Notes: a model not told the origin generated them from the letters alone. Shown: positions 1-11,391, counted from the first letter of the stretch. The stretch is 64,000 nt of DNA from Imbricaverruca yamaguchii (GCA_034440575.1 JAOTOL010001570.1:986501-1050500), one strand, 5' to 3'. Numbers and translations are program-made.

Positions 1-69
1 ATATATATATATCATATTTGTATATATGTACATATATACTTATATATATATATACATATATATGTGTGT

Positions 70-168
<99 letters not shown>

Positions 169-175
169 TGTATTT
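1..175. repeat. AT-rich tract and (TG)n microsatellite
   Basis: The first 60 bases are AT/TATA-rich. A nearly pure TG dinucleotide run then continues to about 172, broken by two GGG interruptions. The long open frames read through it (poly-Val/Cys on +, poly-His/Thr on -) come from the dinucleotide and are not genes. Confidence 0.97.
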
Positions 176-214
176 GTACAAATGCTGGCATGCACATATG
201 CATATGCATATGCG

Positions 215-800
215 GTATTCCGCCTATTATCATCCGCCGAAGACGATTTGTCCCATTCTCTTGCAGCCGACGCTGCGACAAAACCGCTGTAGGAGGACTT
301 AATTGGAAAGGGTAACGCTCGGTAACATAATGATCATTACAAGCAAGTGTCCCAATATTGAACGCCAGCCGAAACACGGACGGCGACCTTATCCAGGGCA
401 GGACATACGCCATGTCGACTTGTACTGCCTTCCAATCAAGCAGCAGATTACACCATCGTGTTAACGAGCCAACGGCGTGCAGACTGATGTGCCGCTCGCA
501 GCTCCACTGGCGTAATGCTCGCCCGCGCAGCGGCACTTTTCCGGACAGCCGTGGATGTCGACACCACCGATAATGCGCACAATGGGAGTGTGACGCATTG
601 CGCTGGGTCCAGGCCAGACGACACGTAGGTGTTCTTTCCCGAGATCCCACGTTTTGTTGGCAGTCGTGCGGGGTGCTTGCAAAATGCCGAGCGAAACGCG
701 CACGAGTTTCCGCGAAGAACCGGTCTCGGATCAGGGCCTGCCTGACACCTTGGGACGGTGATATTTTAGTAACAGTTAGTATCAAGATTAACCCTTGTTG
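215..800 (-). pseudogene. Possible Tc1/mariner-like transposase remnant
   Basis: On the minus strand the region shows a GGVDIHG segment (about 575-555), a segment ending in VLPW-x-RSP (about 420-370) and a tail with RYPF, an LQ-rich helix and an R-M-I-x-G-x-P ending (about 310-225). Order and spacing recall the C-terminal half of Tc1-family transposases (WGG...HG, then a WPxxSPDxNPIEH-like core, then a helix ending in LI-SMP). The catalytic DDE/D residues are not preserved and the frame is disturbed. This is pattern recognition on diverged sequence and could be fortuitous. No terminal inverted repeats were found. Confidence 0.3.
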
Positions 801-1079
801 CCAAACTGCAGCGAGCCCTGTGGCAGCCCACTGAAGTGCTGCGGCGAACCACTCTTCTACTCTCCGTCGTCGCAAGAGCCGACAGGCTGCGTGCTTGTAG
901 GAACCGCTACCCCGTCCCACAATCCGAACACAATATTAGTGGCATCGGTAATGTTGAGTGCGGTCAGAATTGTTCTGATTTTCTGCAGTCTGCGCGTGGT
1001 TTCACCGATCAGATACCACAGGCGGCGGAGACATGGTGATGGAATAGGCGACGAATTATTTGTTCAATTACTGTATTAT

Positions 1080-1702
1080 TAATTAGAAGAGGTCAGTTTT
1101 TCCTAAAATAAGCTCAGCATCACCTTCGGGCCTCGACTGTGCACGCCTTAGGCCACTTCCCATGGATGCTACGAGCCAGCTGGATGTCTTTAGGCATGAT
1201 TGTCATGGACTTGGCGCGACTGGTACACAGACTCCCTTACTCTAAAAGGCCAACCAGAGTTGCATGCTCTCCAGTTCAGTTGATATGATATCATACCAAA
1301 AAGCCATCCGCTACCAGAGGTCGAAATTGACTTGTGAAGCTTTCAGGTGGCAGAAAAGCGGACTTGTGCATCAAATATAATTTTCAATGCACACTATCTA
1401 CAGCTATATAGTGCAATATACCGCAATGTAGTCCAATCCATTTCGATAACTTGCGCCGCAGAACAGAAAATCGATGTACGTCTTTACTTATAAAATTGTG
1501 CCACTAAGATGTATAGTTTTATGGTAAGTATCATTTTTAAGCTATGAAAGGCACGATCATAAAATTCGGTTAAGCGTTTCGGTAATCAACGAAGAATACA
1601 ACAGAAAATGGGTCAACGTAATGCCTTCGTCAACCAACGTCCAGCCCTTGGTCGAATGGTGGGTTTGTGGTGGGCTGATACTGAGTGCGCGGGAACCCAG
1701 AG
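1080..1702. other. Non-coding, no recognised feature
   Basis: AT-rich unique-looking sequence with stops in all frames. I see no gene, RNA or repeat signature. Confidence 0.5.
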
Positions 1703-1945
1703 GTGAGCTGGTAGTAAGCTGCCGCTGAGCTGACGGTGGACTAGCGGTGAGCTGACGGTGGACTAGCAGTAAACTGGGGATGAGCTGACGTTCAACTGTC
1801 GGTGAACTAGCGGTGACCTGACGGTGAACTGATAGTGAACTGACGGTGAGCTGACGTTGAGCTAACGGTGAACTGACGGTGGACTAGGGGTGAGCTGACG
1901 GTGAGCTGACGGTGGACTAGCGGTGAGCTGGCGGTTAGCTGAGGG
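1703..1945. repeat. Degenerate 11-bp minisatellite
   Basis: About twenty imperfect copies of an 11-base unit of the type TGACGGTGAGC, with variants ending in GAAC and GACTAGC. The unit mutates freely but keeps phase over most of the block. A CT-rich tract follows immediately. Confidence 0.9.
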
Positions 1946-1954
1946 CTAAGCAGG

Positions 1955-2062
1955 TGACTCTCTCTGTCCTTCTTCATCCTCCCTCTCTCTCTTCTCTCTC
2001 TCTTTCCCTTTCTGTCTCTACCTTTCTCTCCCTCTCTGTGTCGGTCTTCTTCTACAGCCCTT
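1955..2062. repeat. CT-rich pyrimidine tract
   Basis: A polypyrimidine stretch on the plus strand made of CTCT, CCTC and TTTC runs, directly after the 11-bp minisatellite. The short Ser/Leu-rich frame across it is an artefact of composition. Confidence 0.9.
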
Positions 2063-2283
2063 CCTTTTCGTTATCCTCTAGGTCTCCTGCTGTCCTTTCA
2101 GCCAACGTATCGCAGTGTGGATCCACATTCATTTTGTGAATTCCATCAACACTTTGTTATTGTCTGCAGCAAGCATGCCTGACGTTTACCAATCGCACAG
2201 TTGAGTTGTACTGCATTGCATCGCATTTGATCACATTCGACTGACTGTACTGATCCTGCATTTGTTACGCATTTATAGCGGGA

Positions 2284-2520
2284 CTAAAACACCCCGCAAC
2301 CCCCGCCCCCCCCCCGCCCCCCCGGAAAACCCAAGAGGGGGGGCGCCCCCCCCCAACACCCCCCACCAAAAAACACCCCCGGGGGCGGGCCGGCCCGGGT
2401 TGGTTTTTTCTTTTTCAACTTTTTAAGGTGAGTTTTTGGGGAGGGGGGGAAGGGGTATAATTTTGGGGGAAAAAAAGTTTTTGGGAAAAAAAAAAAATTT
2501 AAAAAAAAAAAAAAGGTAAA
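2284..2520. other. Homopolymer-block sequence, possible assembly artefact
   Basis: About 235 bases consist almost only of alternating homopolymer blocks (long C runs, then G, A and T runs). Neighbouring DNA on both sides has normal complexity. No biological repeat unit is visible. The pattern resembles a low-quality consensus more than a satellite, so any frame read through it should be ignored. Confidence 0.6.
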
Positions 2521-2812
2521 TAGCCTGCTGAAAAGCAAGGAGCAAGACTAAGCAAAAAAACGACAACAAATGGATTCAGTGAAGTGCATAAAAAGTACAC
2601 AGCGTTGCTGGTAAGTGGTCTGTTGACAACAAAGCCATGCGCTGGGAGGGCAGGATCCTCGCCGGTTGCGGCCCGGCGCTGCCCGGTATCGGCACCGAAA
2701 GCCGCACGCTCGGACTACAGGCCGCATCGCCGCTGACGGCTCGCCTGCCCTGCCATCTGGTGGCAGGTGGCTGCAACTCAGCTCCGGCGCGCAGTTCATC
2801 CCCGAATTTCAA

Positions 2813-3041
2813 TGACGTCACGCCCAGCATGCGAAACATGTCGACACCCGGCGTTCACGCGGCGCCTGCGTCACCCTCCGTTGGCGATGGGACCATGATG
2901 TCATCGCTCGACCGGACGGCAGGCGCATGACGTCATTGCGGCGCAGCTGACGCGTCACCCTTCAGCTGAGTCATTGGCATTGTTGGTCACGCCGAATGTT
3001 TGACGTCATCTCATATTAGTCACCACGACTGCGTGACGTCA
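2813..3041. promoter_or_regulatory. Cluster of four perfect CRE palindromes
   Basis: The octamer TGACGTCA occurs exactly at 2813-2820, 2928-2935, 3001-3008 and 3034-3041, with a one-mismatch TGATGTCA at 2896-2903. TGACGTCA is the known binding site of CREB/ATF bZIP factors. The cluster lies in a GC- and CpG-rich stretch (about 2640-3060) that could be a promoter or enhancer, but no gene start was identified next to it. The regulatory role is inference. Confidence 0.4.
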
Positions 3042-3061
3042 CCGTATTTAGTCACGCCGGG

Positions 3062-5020
3062 TGCGCGACTAAATCGTAATGTTGTTATCATGTGTGTAGT
3101 GGTCAGGCGAACAACTAAGCGATGGTTAATGAGTTACAGCCAACTTACTCTCCGAACTAAAACGTATCTGTACCCAGCACGGGCTTGCGAAAGCTTATGA
3201 GTGAAATGCTTCGCTGTGTTAAAGCTTTTTTATCTATGGTAGCGGGATCTTTTAAGACAGCAGGGAAGTGCACTTTTACGTACTCAGCGCATCTCCTGCT
3301 TTTCGGTTATATGGCATGAACCTGGGCTTGCTCGCATCCAGCATATCTGAACTCAACCGTACTCCGGTATGGGTGGGGGCACATATTTCACTCCCCCACC
3401 CCCACCCACAACAATAATGTTCCTTCGTCTATTGTTTCCTAGTGGTTTGCCGTATGAGAGTGGAACTCGATTATTTTTCATAGCTTTTTTTACTTAGTGC
3501 CAAAGTTTTAGCTTCGTAAGTGTAACAGAGGCGCTCAAGGAGCGAATATTTGGAGATACCTGCGGATTATTGCAGAAACTTATTAATTATACGCACTTTT
3601 GGGTATAGTTTCAGCTTGCTGGTGTTCAGATGACTATCATTTGGGAGTCATCTGCTTATACGGCCCCGATAAACGTTGTCTAGGGCGACCCTTTCTGGAG
3701 CATTCCATGAGCTTTCGGGGCCGCTAGGTACCCCGAAATCTTATGGATTTTGATCATGGATCATATAATCCATTTAAGATGTCTTTGAAATAATTATTCC
3801 AACCCACAGTAATGCTTATGTTGAGCAGTAAGCATGCCAAGGGTGGATGGAAGGCAGTGAAAATTGGCCACGTGTGCTGTTTTCTCACAGCAGTATCAGT
3901 TTCGCTGCCATCGGAAAGTTAGAAGGGTGGACTGAATTCGACGCGAACGGTAGTAATAGGTCTCAAGTAATGACCAAGCCGCAATACTCTCCAAAAGGTG
4001 AAGCCAGCAGGTAATCAGAGATATGCAGGGAATAATTTATTCAACCACTACCAGTAATTACAATGGCACAAAAACATAACAACGTGGAAGCTAATATTTG
4101 AATATAATTTAAATTAAATGGACATGAATGGAGATGCTCAACCAGTTAACAAGAAAAGTTCAAAGCAACAGTTTTCACTCACTTCCCATGGAGAAACGTA
4201 TGTTCATATACCGGCAACTGGCCTTAATGAACTCACCGTGCCAGGGCATATTTTCAAACCATTACCAAGGATGTAAGTCGGGATTCGTATATTGACCTAC
4301 TATGACCTCTGGTGGCATCATTGTCTGACAAATCAAAACATAATGTATCACCCGGGATCTATATGACCAGAACGTTCTAACAGTGTTTTGAATTTCATCC
4401 CAACTGACTTAGATTGGAAATTAAGTGGCATTCCCCTACTGACCCGGCGAAGGTGCATTCACCCCCTGTACCGACTCGGCGAAGGCGGATTTGCTGTCCT
4501 GCCCGGTCAGGGTTAATCTGGATAACCAATGCGTCCTCATGACATACAATGTACATCTGTCGCAATTATTCATGAGGTAATACTGTCAGGAACAATCATT
4601 GTCATCAACAGAACATTATGAACCTAGTTCCAAGAAGAAGCCATCGCCAAAAGCAGGTGGCCCATGCATACATACACGGTTTTGGGAACGGTTACGTTCG
4701 ACCCCACAAATATAATGTTCCGGATGCACTCTAAGTAACGAGGACGTTCGAATATGGCGGTCGTGTTGGCTGGCTGTGTGTTTACATATACGCACAGGCT
4801 GTTCGTATTGGTGGTGGCCATAGGTATAGTAGGATGACCATTGAATTTCGCTCAAATAGTACATAGGGCTAATCATACAGCATTAGTCATAGCTGCTGTG
4901 ACTAGTAGTATGTCATGCTCACTGATAAAGTCACCAGCAGGCAAATGTCGCGGGTGTTTATATCTTGGTCCTAGCTAGTGTTCGCCCGGTTAGCGGTGGG
5001 GGCACCGTCCAGAACAGCTC
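3062..5020. other. Non-coding, one G/C-run hairpin
   Basis: Nearly 2 kb of moderate-AT sequence without a supportable gene. The only local structure noted is a 9-bp inverted repeat of GGGTGGGGG (3371-3379) and CCCCCACCC (3393-3401). Confidence 0.5.
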
Positions 5021-5644
5021 GTCACACTGGTGAGCGTGTGGATCGCAAGCTTGCGTCGCAGCTCTAGTTCAATCAGGCTATCCGAGTCACTGACAGCGAC
5101 AGTCAGCCTCGGCCGGGAGATCTGCTACCAGAGAGCTCCAGCCGATCGTCCGGACCCGATCCGGAGCTATGCCGGCCTCGCACCGAATCCGCTGCCGATT
5201 CGCGGCCAGATCCGCCATCGACCTGCGTCCGGATTTGGTTCATTCCATGCTGTGCGGGCTCAATCGGACGATTGAACTGTCAGCACTACTATTTTTAGCA
5301 GCGGGAAATCCAACACTTACGCGCTGTGGCGGCGAACATTCCCTCCAGTTTTCCTCTACGCCTATAGCAGCTTGTTGGAAAACTGTACGCACATAACGTG
5401 CACGCTCAACTGTGCCAGTTTTGATTGTCACTTTATACTTTACCGATTCATGCTAACCTCTCGTATTTGGTCGGTTGGCTCGCCCGACACTGAACCGTGT
5501 CGGTTGACTGGGCTACACCTGACACAACAGTCGTGGTGTGCGTGACCTAGGCTCACAAGTTGATGACGTCGACACGGTCTGTGGAGCAAAGCGTGCCCGG
5601 ACCGAGACCGAGGTCACCACGCTGAACGTGACGTCTGTCGGCAG

Positions 5645-7332
5645 GTCTCCTGGAGGCAGCCGAGGCTGCTGACGTGCAGGCCACCGGCAGCGCCTGGCCG
5701 CAGAGAACTCTGGCCGCTCGACAGAATGAGCCGACAACGGTGCTGCCACCTGCGACCGATCGGCGCCCGCAGCGCCCTCTTGCGAGCCAGCGGCCATCGG
5801 AGGCCGTGCCGGCCGGAGGCGTGGGCAGCTCCAGCTCGCTGATGACGGTGCTGGACCGGCGTCGGGAAGCGCAGCCGGTGTTCAGCCTGCCAGACGCGCC
5901 TCCGTCACCGTCCACAGCCGACCCTTGGCCAGCCGACCCTTGGCCAGCCGACCCTTGGCGTCCGTCCGCCGGGCAGGGCGTGTGGCCACCGCTGGCGGTG
6001 GCCTACCTCGGCGGCCACGACGACACGAAGTCGCGGTACCGCTTCACAGACACCGAACCGATCGAGTCGTCGCGTCGCGAGCTGCTACAGATCATCAGCG
6101 GCGAGACGCCGCCGGGGGTGGTATCCGACGTGCTGCGACTTCCCAGCAAGTCTCCGCGACTCGACGTGGCCAGCCCACGCCGGCAGGCGATGACCTCACC
6201 ATCTGAGCCCACCACTTCACGACCCGCACCCACGACCGCACGACCGCACACCGCCAGCCGCGAGGAGGCGCCGTCGCTGCTGCTGCGGCTGCCACAGCTT
6301 CAGCAGCTGCTGTTCAAGCGGCGTCGGACGGCGACACGGCGTGGGGACGGCGTCACGGCGTCGCCGAGGCCTCTGCGACCTCTGCGGCCTCTACAGCTGC
6401 GACGGACCACACAGCCGACAACCACGCCCACAACAACCGCATCCACGACCACCGCGACCACTCGACGACCGACAGCCGCCAACGTGAAGCCGGCGCCGAC
6501 CACGCGCCGACCCACGCCACTCTTCCTGCTGTACCGACCCAACTCGGGCCGTCCCGTGGCTGAGAACACCACCAGCGAGGTCGAGCTTCTCACCATGGAG
6601 CACGTCCTGCAGATGTACAACTTGCTGGCCGCCGACGCGTCGACGTCCGACCACGTCAGCTACGCCAGCTACGACTACGACCAGGAGGCGGTCGACTCGT
6701 CCGGCAACGCGACGTCCGTGGTGGCGCCGGCGGCTGTCGAGTCGACGCCCTACCTGGTGCAGATGATCGACGCACTGTTCGGCGACGCCCACCTCCAGCC
6801 GCCCATCATCAAGATCACGCGCGACGGCATCGCCGACACGCTGAGCGACCTCAGCGAGCTCAGCGGCGCGTCCGCGCAGTCGGAGCGCATCAGCCCGCTG
6901 CTGCTGTCCGTGGCCGGCGCTGCGCCGCTCTTCCTGCTCGGCCTGCTGCTGGTGGGCGCGCCGCTCGGCCTGCTGGCCGCGCTGGCGCTGGTGCTGCCGC
7001 TCATCTCGCTCGTGCTGTACGTGACGCCGGCTGCTAAGCAGGCACGCTCGGACGGCGGCGCCTGGGCCGACCTGCTGCGCGATACGACACTTACCGACCT
7101 GCTGCGCGACACGACACTGACCGACCAGCTGCGCGACACGACACTGACCACCATGCTGCGCGACACGACACTGACCACCCTGCTGCGCGACATGACGCCG
7201 ACCGGCCTGCTGCGGGACACGAAGCTGACGGGCCCACATCAGCGCGTGAGCCGGGCGGTGCGGCGTGGAGATCTGCGTGAGAGGTCGGCCGGGGGCTACA
7301 GACGAGGTCGGACGAGGAGACGGGCAGAGTGA
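5645..7332 (+). CDS. Thr/Pro-rich putative membrane protein, 5' exon missing
   Basis: I do not recognise the family. The frame is open from 5632 (in-frame stops at 5623 and 5629) to the TGA at 7330-7332. The first in-frame ATG is at 5842 in a poor context (C at -3), yet the codons before it have the same GC-rich composition, so this is probably a 3' exon. An AG at 5643-5644 after a partly pyrimidine stretch is a candidate acceptor. In order the chain shows three tandem DPWPA units (about 5922-5960), a long low-complexity Thr/Pro/Arg region (about 6190-6510), an acidic Asp/Ser/Tyr region, an amphipathic stretch, then about 45 hydrophobic residues (6889-7023) that could span a membrane once or twice, and six 9-residue LLRDTTLTD-type repeats before a basic tail. 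The Thr/Pro region suggests an O-glycosylated surface or secreted protein. It lies 1.2 kb upstream of another hydrophobic orphan on the same strand. That the frame is coding is fairly secure; the start and function are not. Confidence 0.6.
7072..7233 (+). repeat. 27-bp coding tandem repeat, six units
   Basis: Six consecutive 27-base units encode LLRDTTLTD and variants (QLRDTTLTT, MLRDTTLTT, LLRDMTPTG, LLRDTKLTG). The length is a multiple of three, so the reading frame is kept. Divergence is highest in the last two units. The repeats follow the hydrophobic block and would lie in the C-terminal tail. Confidence 0.9.
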
Positions 7333-8576
7333 CGCTTCACGGACACGGGTACGCATCTAGGAAAGTGACAGGGTCGTGCGATGGAGAAAACGGGTCAGAT
7401 TAGTTGGCACACATACCCAGCTAAGACATCGCTATCGTTGTGATCACGTATCACGATCAACGACACACACACATACACAGCTAAGACATACCGTTGTAAT
7501 CACGCCTTTTGACTGTACGTAGTGTAACTTTGGTGTATTTAGTAGTGTGGTTAGGAGCGTCGCGTGTGGAAAAATGACATAGACTGTACCAAGCCCCATG
7601 AAATGACAACGTTGAAAGTTGTTGTAGATAAACGGAATGGAGCGCCATTAAAAGCAGTCACAATAGCAGCACCGGAAGCTCCCAGCACAGCACTCAGCTC
7701 ACCATTCGCAATCATGGTCACTGTAGGTTTTTCACTCCGCAGCACGAACAAGCATTTGCATCAGAATCGCTACTCACAGAAGCCATTTGCACCGTTTGCA
7801 CACGAAGAACACTCAAGTGCTCTACCGTGAACGAAATGCATCAAGTTTGGTTGAAATTTCATCGCAGCCATAGCGAACTCGGACCCGATATTGGTGGGCG
7901 TAAATTGCGGCTGTTGCGCCAAAGCGGCAGCCGTGGTGTCGCTGCCGGGGCTGGTGGCGGCGGGGCGTGACGGCGGCTCCCAGACAGGCCTGCGGCGGCC
8001 GAGCGGTGGGGTGTCGCCGTGACGCCGTGACGCTGTGACGCCGCCGGCCGGTCATTGGCCGGCGTGACCGCGACCGACCCAGATCGCCACTGCCACACCA
8101 CTAACCGGGCCACGCCGCCGGCCCGTTACGTCGCCGGTCAGACGGTGTCGACGACGGCCGACGCGCCGCGACGGCCGGCAGTCGACGACGGCGCAGCGGC
8201 CCGCGCGGACACCCACAGCTGGCCTGCACGCACCTCCAAAGTCGGCCTGGTCGTCAGTCGTGACAGGCATTCGCCGAGACTTTAGCCGAGCCGACCTGGT
8301 CTGCCACTGGGACGGTCTTCAGTAGGCTGCGTCTCCTGCTGCGGAAGTCTTCGGCCGGCTCAGTCTTCTGCCGCGAAAGTTTCAATCAGTCCATTTTGTT
8401 GTTGTTGCTGGGGGACAGAAGCAGGATCGACTCGTCCTGCTTGGGCCACTGCTGAGACAGTCATCTGTGCGGACTGACTGCGCAACTCGGGATAGCCTCC
8501 AGCAGTGGGCTTCCCCTCCCACCGAGCTCAGTCCGACCACCGCCGGAAGGGATCTCCACCGACGCTGGCTCGCACG
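7333..8576. other. Intergenic, GC-rich toward the downstream gene
   Basis: The first 500 bases are AT-leaning with no clear polyadenylation motif near the stop. From about 7860 to 8300 the sequence becomes CpG-dense, which would suit the promoter or 5' leader of the gene starting at 8577. No TATA box was identified. Short arginine-rich frames on both strands are typical of GC-rich shadow frames. Confidence 0.4.
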
Positions 8577-9638
8577 ATGTCGGGCGTACCGTGCCACCGA
8601 CTGGCGCTGCTTCTGGTGGCGGTGGCGCTGCGAGTCCAGTCGGCCGGCGGCGGCTACTGCGTCGCACAGCACTCGCTGCAGACGGTCGCCGCCGACGCGT
8701 ACGTGCTGAGTCGCCGCCACATCTGCGGCGTCGGCGACCAGTGGACGCCGGGGCAGCCGGCCTCGGCCGCCTCGACGGTCGGCATCCTATACGGCGAGCA
8801 CGACGTGGCACCCCCGGGCAACGACACCAGCCTGGCGTCGTGGCTGAAGGCGTCGCTCGGCATCGGCGGCGACGCGGCGGCGGCGCTCGCCACGTCGGCC
8901 CAGGTCGGACACCGCGCCCGGCCCCGGCCGGCCGCGCCGCCGCTCGGCAGCAGTGCCGCCGAGCGGCGCTTCCAGCAGAAGATCTCGGCGGCGCTGGTCG
9001 AGCCGCTGGTCTCGTTCAGCACGCGGCTGGGCCGGGGCGACCCGTCGGCGGACGTGGCCAGCTTCCTGCGTCGTCTGCTCGCCCAGCACCGACCGGCCGT
9101 GCTGGACGCGCTGCGCGAGGTCAACGGCAACCGCACCCTCGGCAGGCTGCTGGGCGGCGCCGGCGGCCTGGCGCGCCCACTGCGTCAGGCGGTCGGCGAG
9201 CTGCTGCTGCTGGTCAGCCAGGTCTCCCGCCGCATGGACACGATCGCCGCTTCCGTGTCGCGGCCGCCCAACGCCACCGCCAGCCACACGCCCCGGCCGG
9301 CCGGCATCGTCGGCCGCCGTGTCTTCGGCGTCGCCCTGTCGGCGCCGGCCGTGCTGGGCGTCGGCGCCGCCGCGGCCGCCGTGCCCGCCGTCGTGCTGGC
9401 GTCGCTCGGCCTGACCGGCGCCCCGGACCCGCTCCTGCTGGCCACCGCGGCCTGTGGCGGCTCTCTGCTGCTGTCCAAGCTGCAGCAGCGGCTCGACGAG
9501 GTGGTGCCGCTGCGGGACGACTTCGACGCGGGTCTGGTGCTCGGCGAGACCATGGAGGCGCTGGTCGCCGGCTTCTTCCGCGCCCGCCTGCTGCGCACGG
9601 CACTGCTCTTTCTGCTGGAAAGGATGAGCGGCGCGTGA
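8577..9638 (+). CDS. Secreted or membrane protein of unknown family
   Basis: Complete intronless frame of 353 codons. The ATG at 8577 has A at -3 and opens a clear signal peptide: a basic residue, the hydrophobic core LALLLVAVAL, then a likely cleavage after QSA near residue 23. Cysteines lie soon after (YC, HIC). Three sequons (NDTS, NRTL, NATA) fit passage through the secretory pathway. Residues about 130-225 are helix-rich with heptad-like leucines. From about residue 247 comes an Ala/Val/Leu-rich hydrophobic region of roughly 50 residues, then a charged helix and a last hydrophobic helix ending in LLERMSGA. The protein may be membrane-anchored near its C-terminus or may carry pore- or lipid-binding helices; the sequence cannot decide. 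Codon use is strongly G/C at third positions, as in the upstream gene and the GT31 gene. The same overall plan as the 5645-7332 product (extracellular region followed by a C-terminal hydrophobic block) hints at related roles, but I see no convincing sequence homology. Confidence 0.7.
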   Translation: MSGVPCHRLALLLVAVALRVQSAGGGYCVAQHSLQTVAADAYVLSRRHICGVGDQWTPGQPASAASTVGILYGEHDVAPPGNDTSLASWLKASLGIGGDAAAALATSAQVGHRARPRPAAPPLGSSAAERRFQQKISAALVEPLVSFSTRLGRGDPSADVASFLRRLLAQHRPAVLDALREVNGNRTLGRLLGGAGGLARPLRQAVGELLLLVSQVSRRMDTIAASVSRPPNATASHTPRPAGIVGRRVFGVALSAPAVLGVGAAAAAVPAVVLASLGLTGAPDPLLLATAACGGSLLLSKLQQRLDEVVPLRDDFDAGLVLGETMEALVAGFFRARLLRTALLFLLERMSGA

Positions 9639-11203
9639 GCGGTGCCAGCTGAACAGGGAGGAGCGGATGGCCCGGCTGGAGTAAGACGGGTGATCACCAT
9701 AGCCGGAGACGGACGGGTGAACTCTCGTGCCGAGCGGGACTGTCGGACTCTCCTGCCCCTGAGGACGGCTGCCACGCTGCCGTTCTCAGCTGGACTCGAG
9801 GTGCCACGCAGTCTCTGGGCATCTGTGGTGCCGTCCTCCTTTAGCAGAGCAGGACGGTACCTCAGTTCTCCGAGGGAGGAAGACAGGGCCCAAGTCCTCG
9901 GGTTCGAGCTAACAACTTCAGTTAACTCCGAAGCTGGCAGTTCTCGAAAGCCTCACGAGGTGTCAGCACTGCTGGATGACCAAACACCGTTCCTGGATGC
10001 ATTCCACAACTCACTGACATTCTACAGCTTTTTTTGGCATGTGATGTCGTTACCTAGTTCGCGGTGGACAGCAGGCGCTGTTCCACGCCAGAAGCGATGT
10101 TTGTTCTTGCCGTGGTGCTGTTGCTCATGCGGATGAACCGTTTGCGGTGGCAATGCTACCTCGCATTAAGTTGACTTGCTCTACTGGTGATGTTTGTGAG
10201 GTAATCAAGGAATGGTGGTAAGGCGATTGATATAGACAGGGCATTGCGTATTATCGCCAATGTAGCTTGACTTTGTGGCATTATGTGGTGACTCTCAACA
10301 TTTTGTGGATGCATTATTGTAAATGTTTTGTTTGAGTTGGTTATAATACATTTGTATATAATATGACCAAGCGCGAGACGCACATCAGTGCTGGAGCTCT
10401 AGAAACAAACATTTATCTGCGCTGATTGAGGGAGGAAAGCAGGTTAGATCGGGAACATGATAGCCTGGTGGTAAATGACTTGCACTTTGCTTTTGTTTTC
10501 ACGAGGTGTTTTTCTATCGGGTATATTTCGCGACATAATACTAAGTGAGGTGGTACACATAGGAACTACTTCAGAGGAAGCAGGTGGCGAACTCGCCCTG
10601 TTACGGTTTGGCATCAGGGAGCACACCCAATATATAGGTGGCCATTACAAAGGGAAAGTAACGGATATAACATAGAACTCTTGGTATTATCGAAAATCCT
10701 ACCTGTCCGGATCTGCCACAGTCCATTGACGAAGCATGTAAAACTCCATGTTTTGTAGCCTAGTTCTTATAAGAAATACTCTTTGCCCTACCTTTGCCGG
10801 TTTCTGCACGTGATATACTGACAATGCCAGTATATGGAAAACATTTCGAATGTTGAACTTGGCAAATGCCATAATTTTGTAAATGGATCAAGCTGTGCTG
10901 AACATTCAAGACAGCAACTAATTCGGGTTCGAATATTCAACGAGGAGCTGTTCCTGGACAATCCTTTCAATCTCAATCGTGATTTGCATAGAGTGGTGGC
11001 ACCGGCATCTAGACCGGCATCTGCCACTGGCTTAACACCGTCGGCTAGCGGTCCAGATAACATTTCACCTGGTAAATGACACGCCGTTTTTGAGCTTACG
11101 TGCACCAAGAGTGCATGAGTGGATGTAGGAAGTGCTCAATTTACATTGCATGTACATGAAGTTCAATGTGCTCTGTTAGAAATACACTGTATATACTGTA
11201 CAT
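9639..11203. other. 3' flank, no further gene seen
   Basis: GC content falls from gene-like to AT-rich over about 500 bases. No frame shows a recognisable domain and no clear AATAAA was found close to the stop at 9638. Confidence 0.4.
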
Positions 11204-11204
11204 G

Positions 11205-11281
<77 letters not shown>
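11204..11281. repeat. (TA)n microsatellite
   Basis: Uninterrupted TA dinucleotides, about 38 units. One of three large TA arrays in the window (also 23762-23847 and 60746-60813). Confidence 0.98.
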
Positions 11282-11282
<1 letters not shown>

Positions 11283-11340
11283 TACAATATTATGTTCTAT
11301 GCAATCCAAATTATTATATTAAAGCCTGTTTCAACACCCA

Positions 11341-11390
11341 TGATGTAGCTCCGGACGTCTCCGCTGGAGATGCGTCGGTCGCTATGTAAT
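11341..11390 (-). repeat. Short dispersed repeat shared with 62518-62568
   Basis: Read on the minus strand, about 48 bases match plus-strand 62518-62568 at roughly 80 percent by eye. Both begin with CATAGCGACCGACGC and continue through a near-palindromic TCTCCAGC-GAGACG. The conserved end of two otherwise different neighbourhoods suggests the terminus of a SINE or MITE family. No full element could be defined. Confidence 0.45.
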
Positions 11391-11391
11391 A

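Noticed and set aside
12..920. 302-codon minus-strand frame
   Set aside because: A third of it is poly-His/Thr read from the TG microsatellite; the remainder is at best a frameshifted transposase relic, listed separately.
6391..7356. 321-codon minus-strand frame opposite the 5645-7332 gene
   Set aside because: Antisense shadow; the plus strand has the structured hydrophobic block and codon-period pattern.
8591..9652. Alternative 353-codon frame over the 8577-9638 gene
   Set aside because: Shadow frame, almost pure Arg/Ala/Gly, caused by high third-position GC of the real gene.
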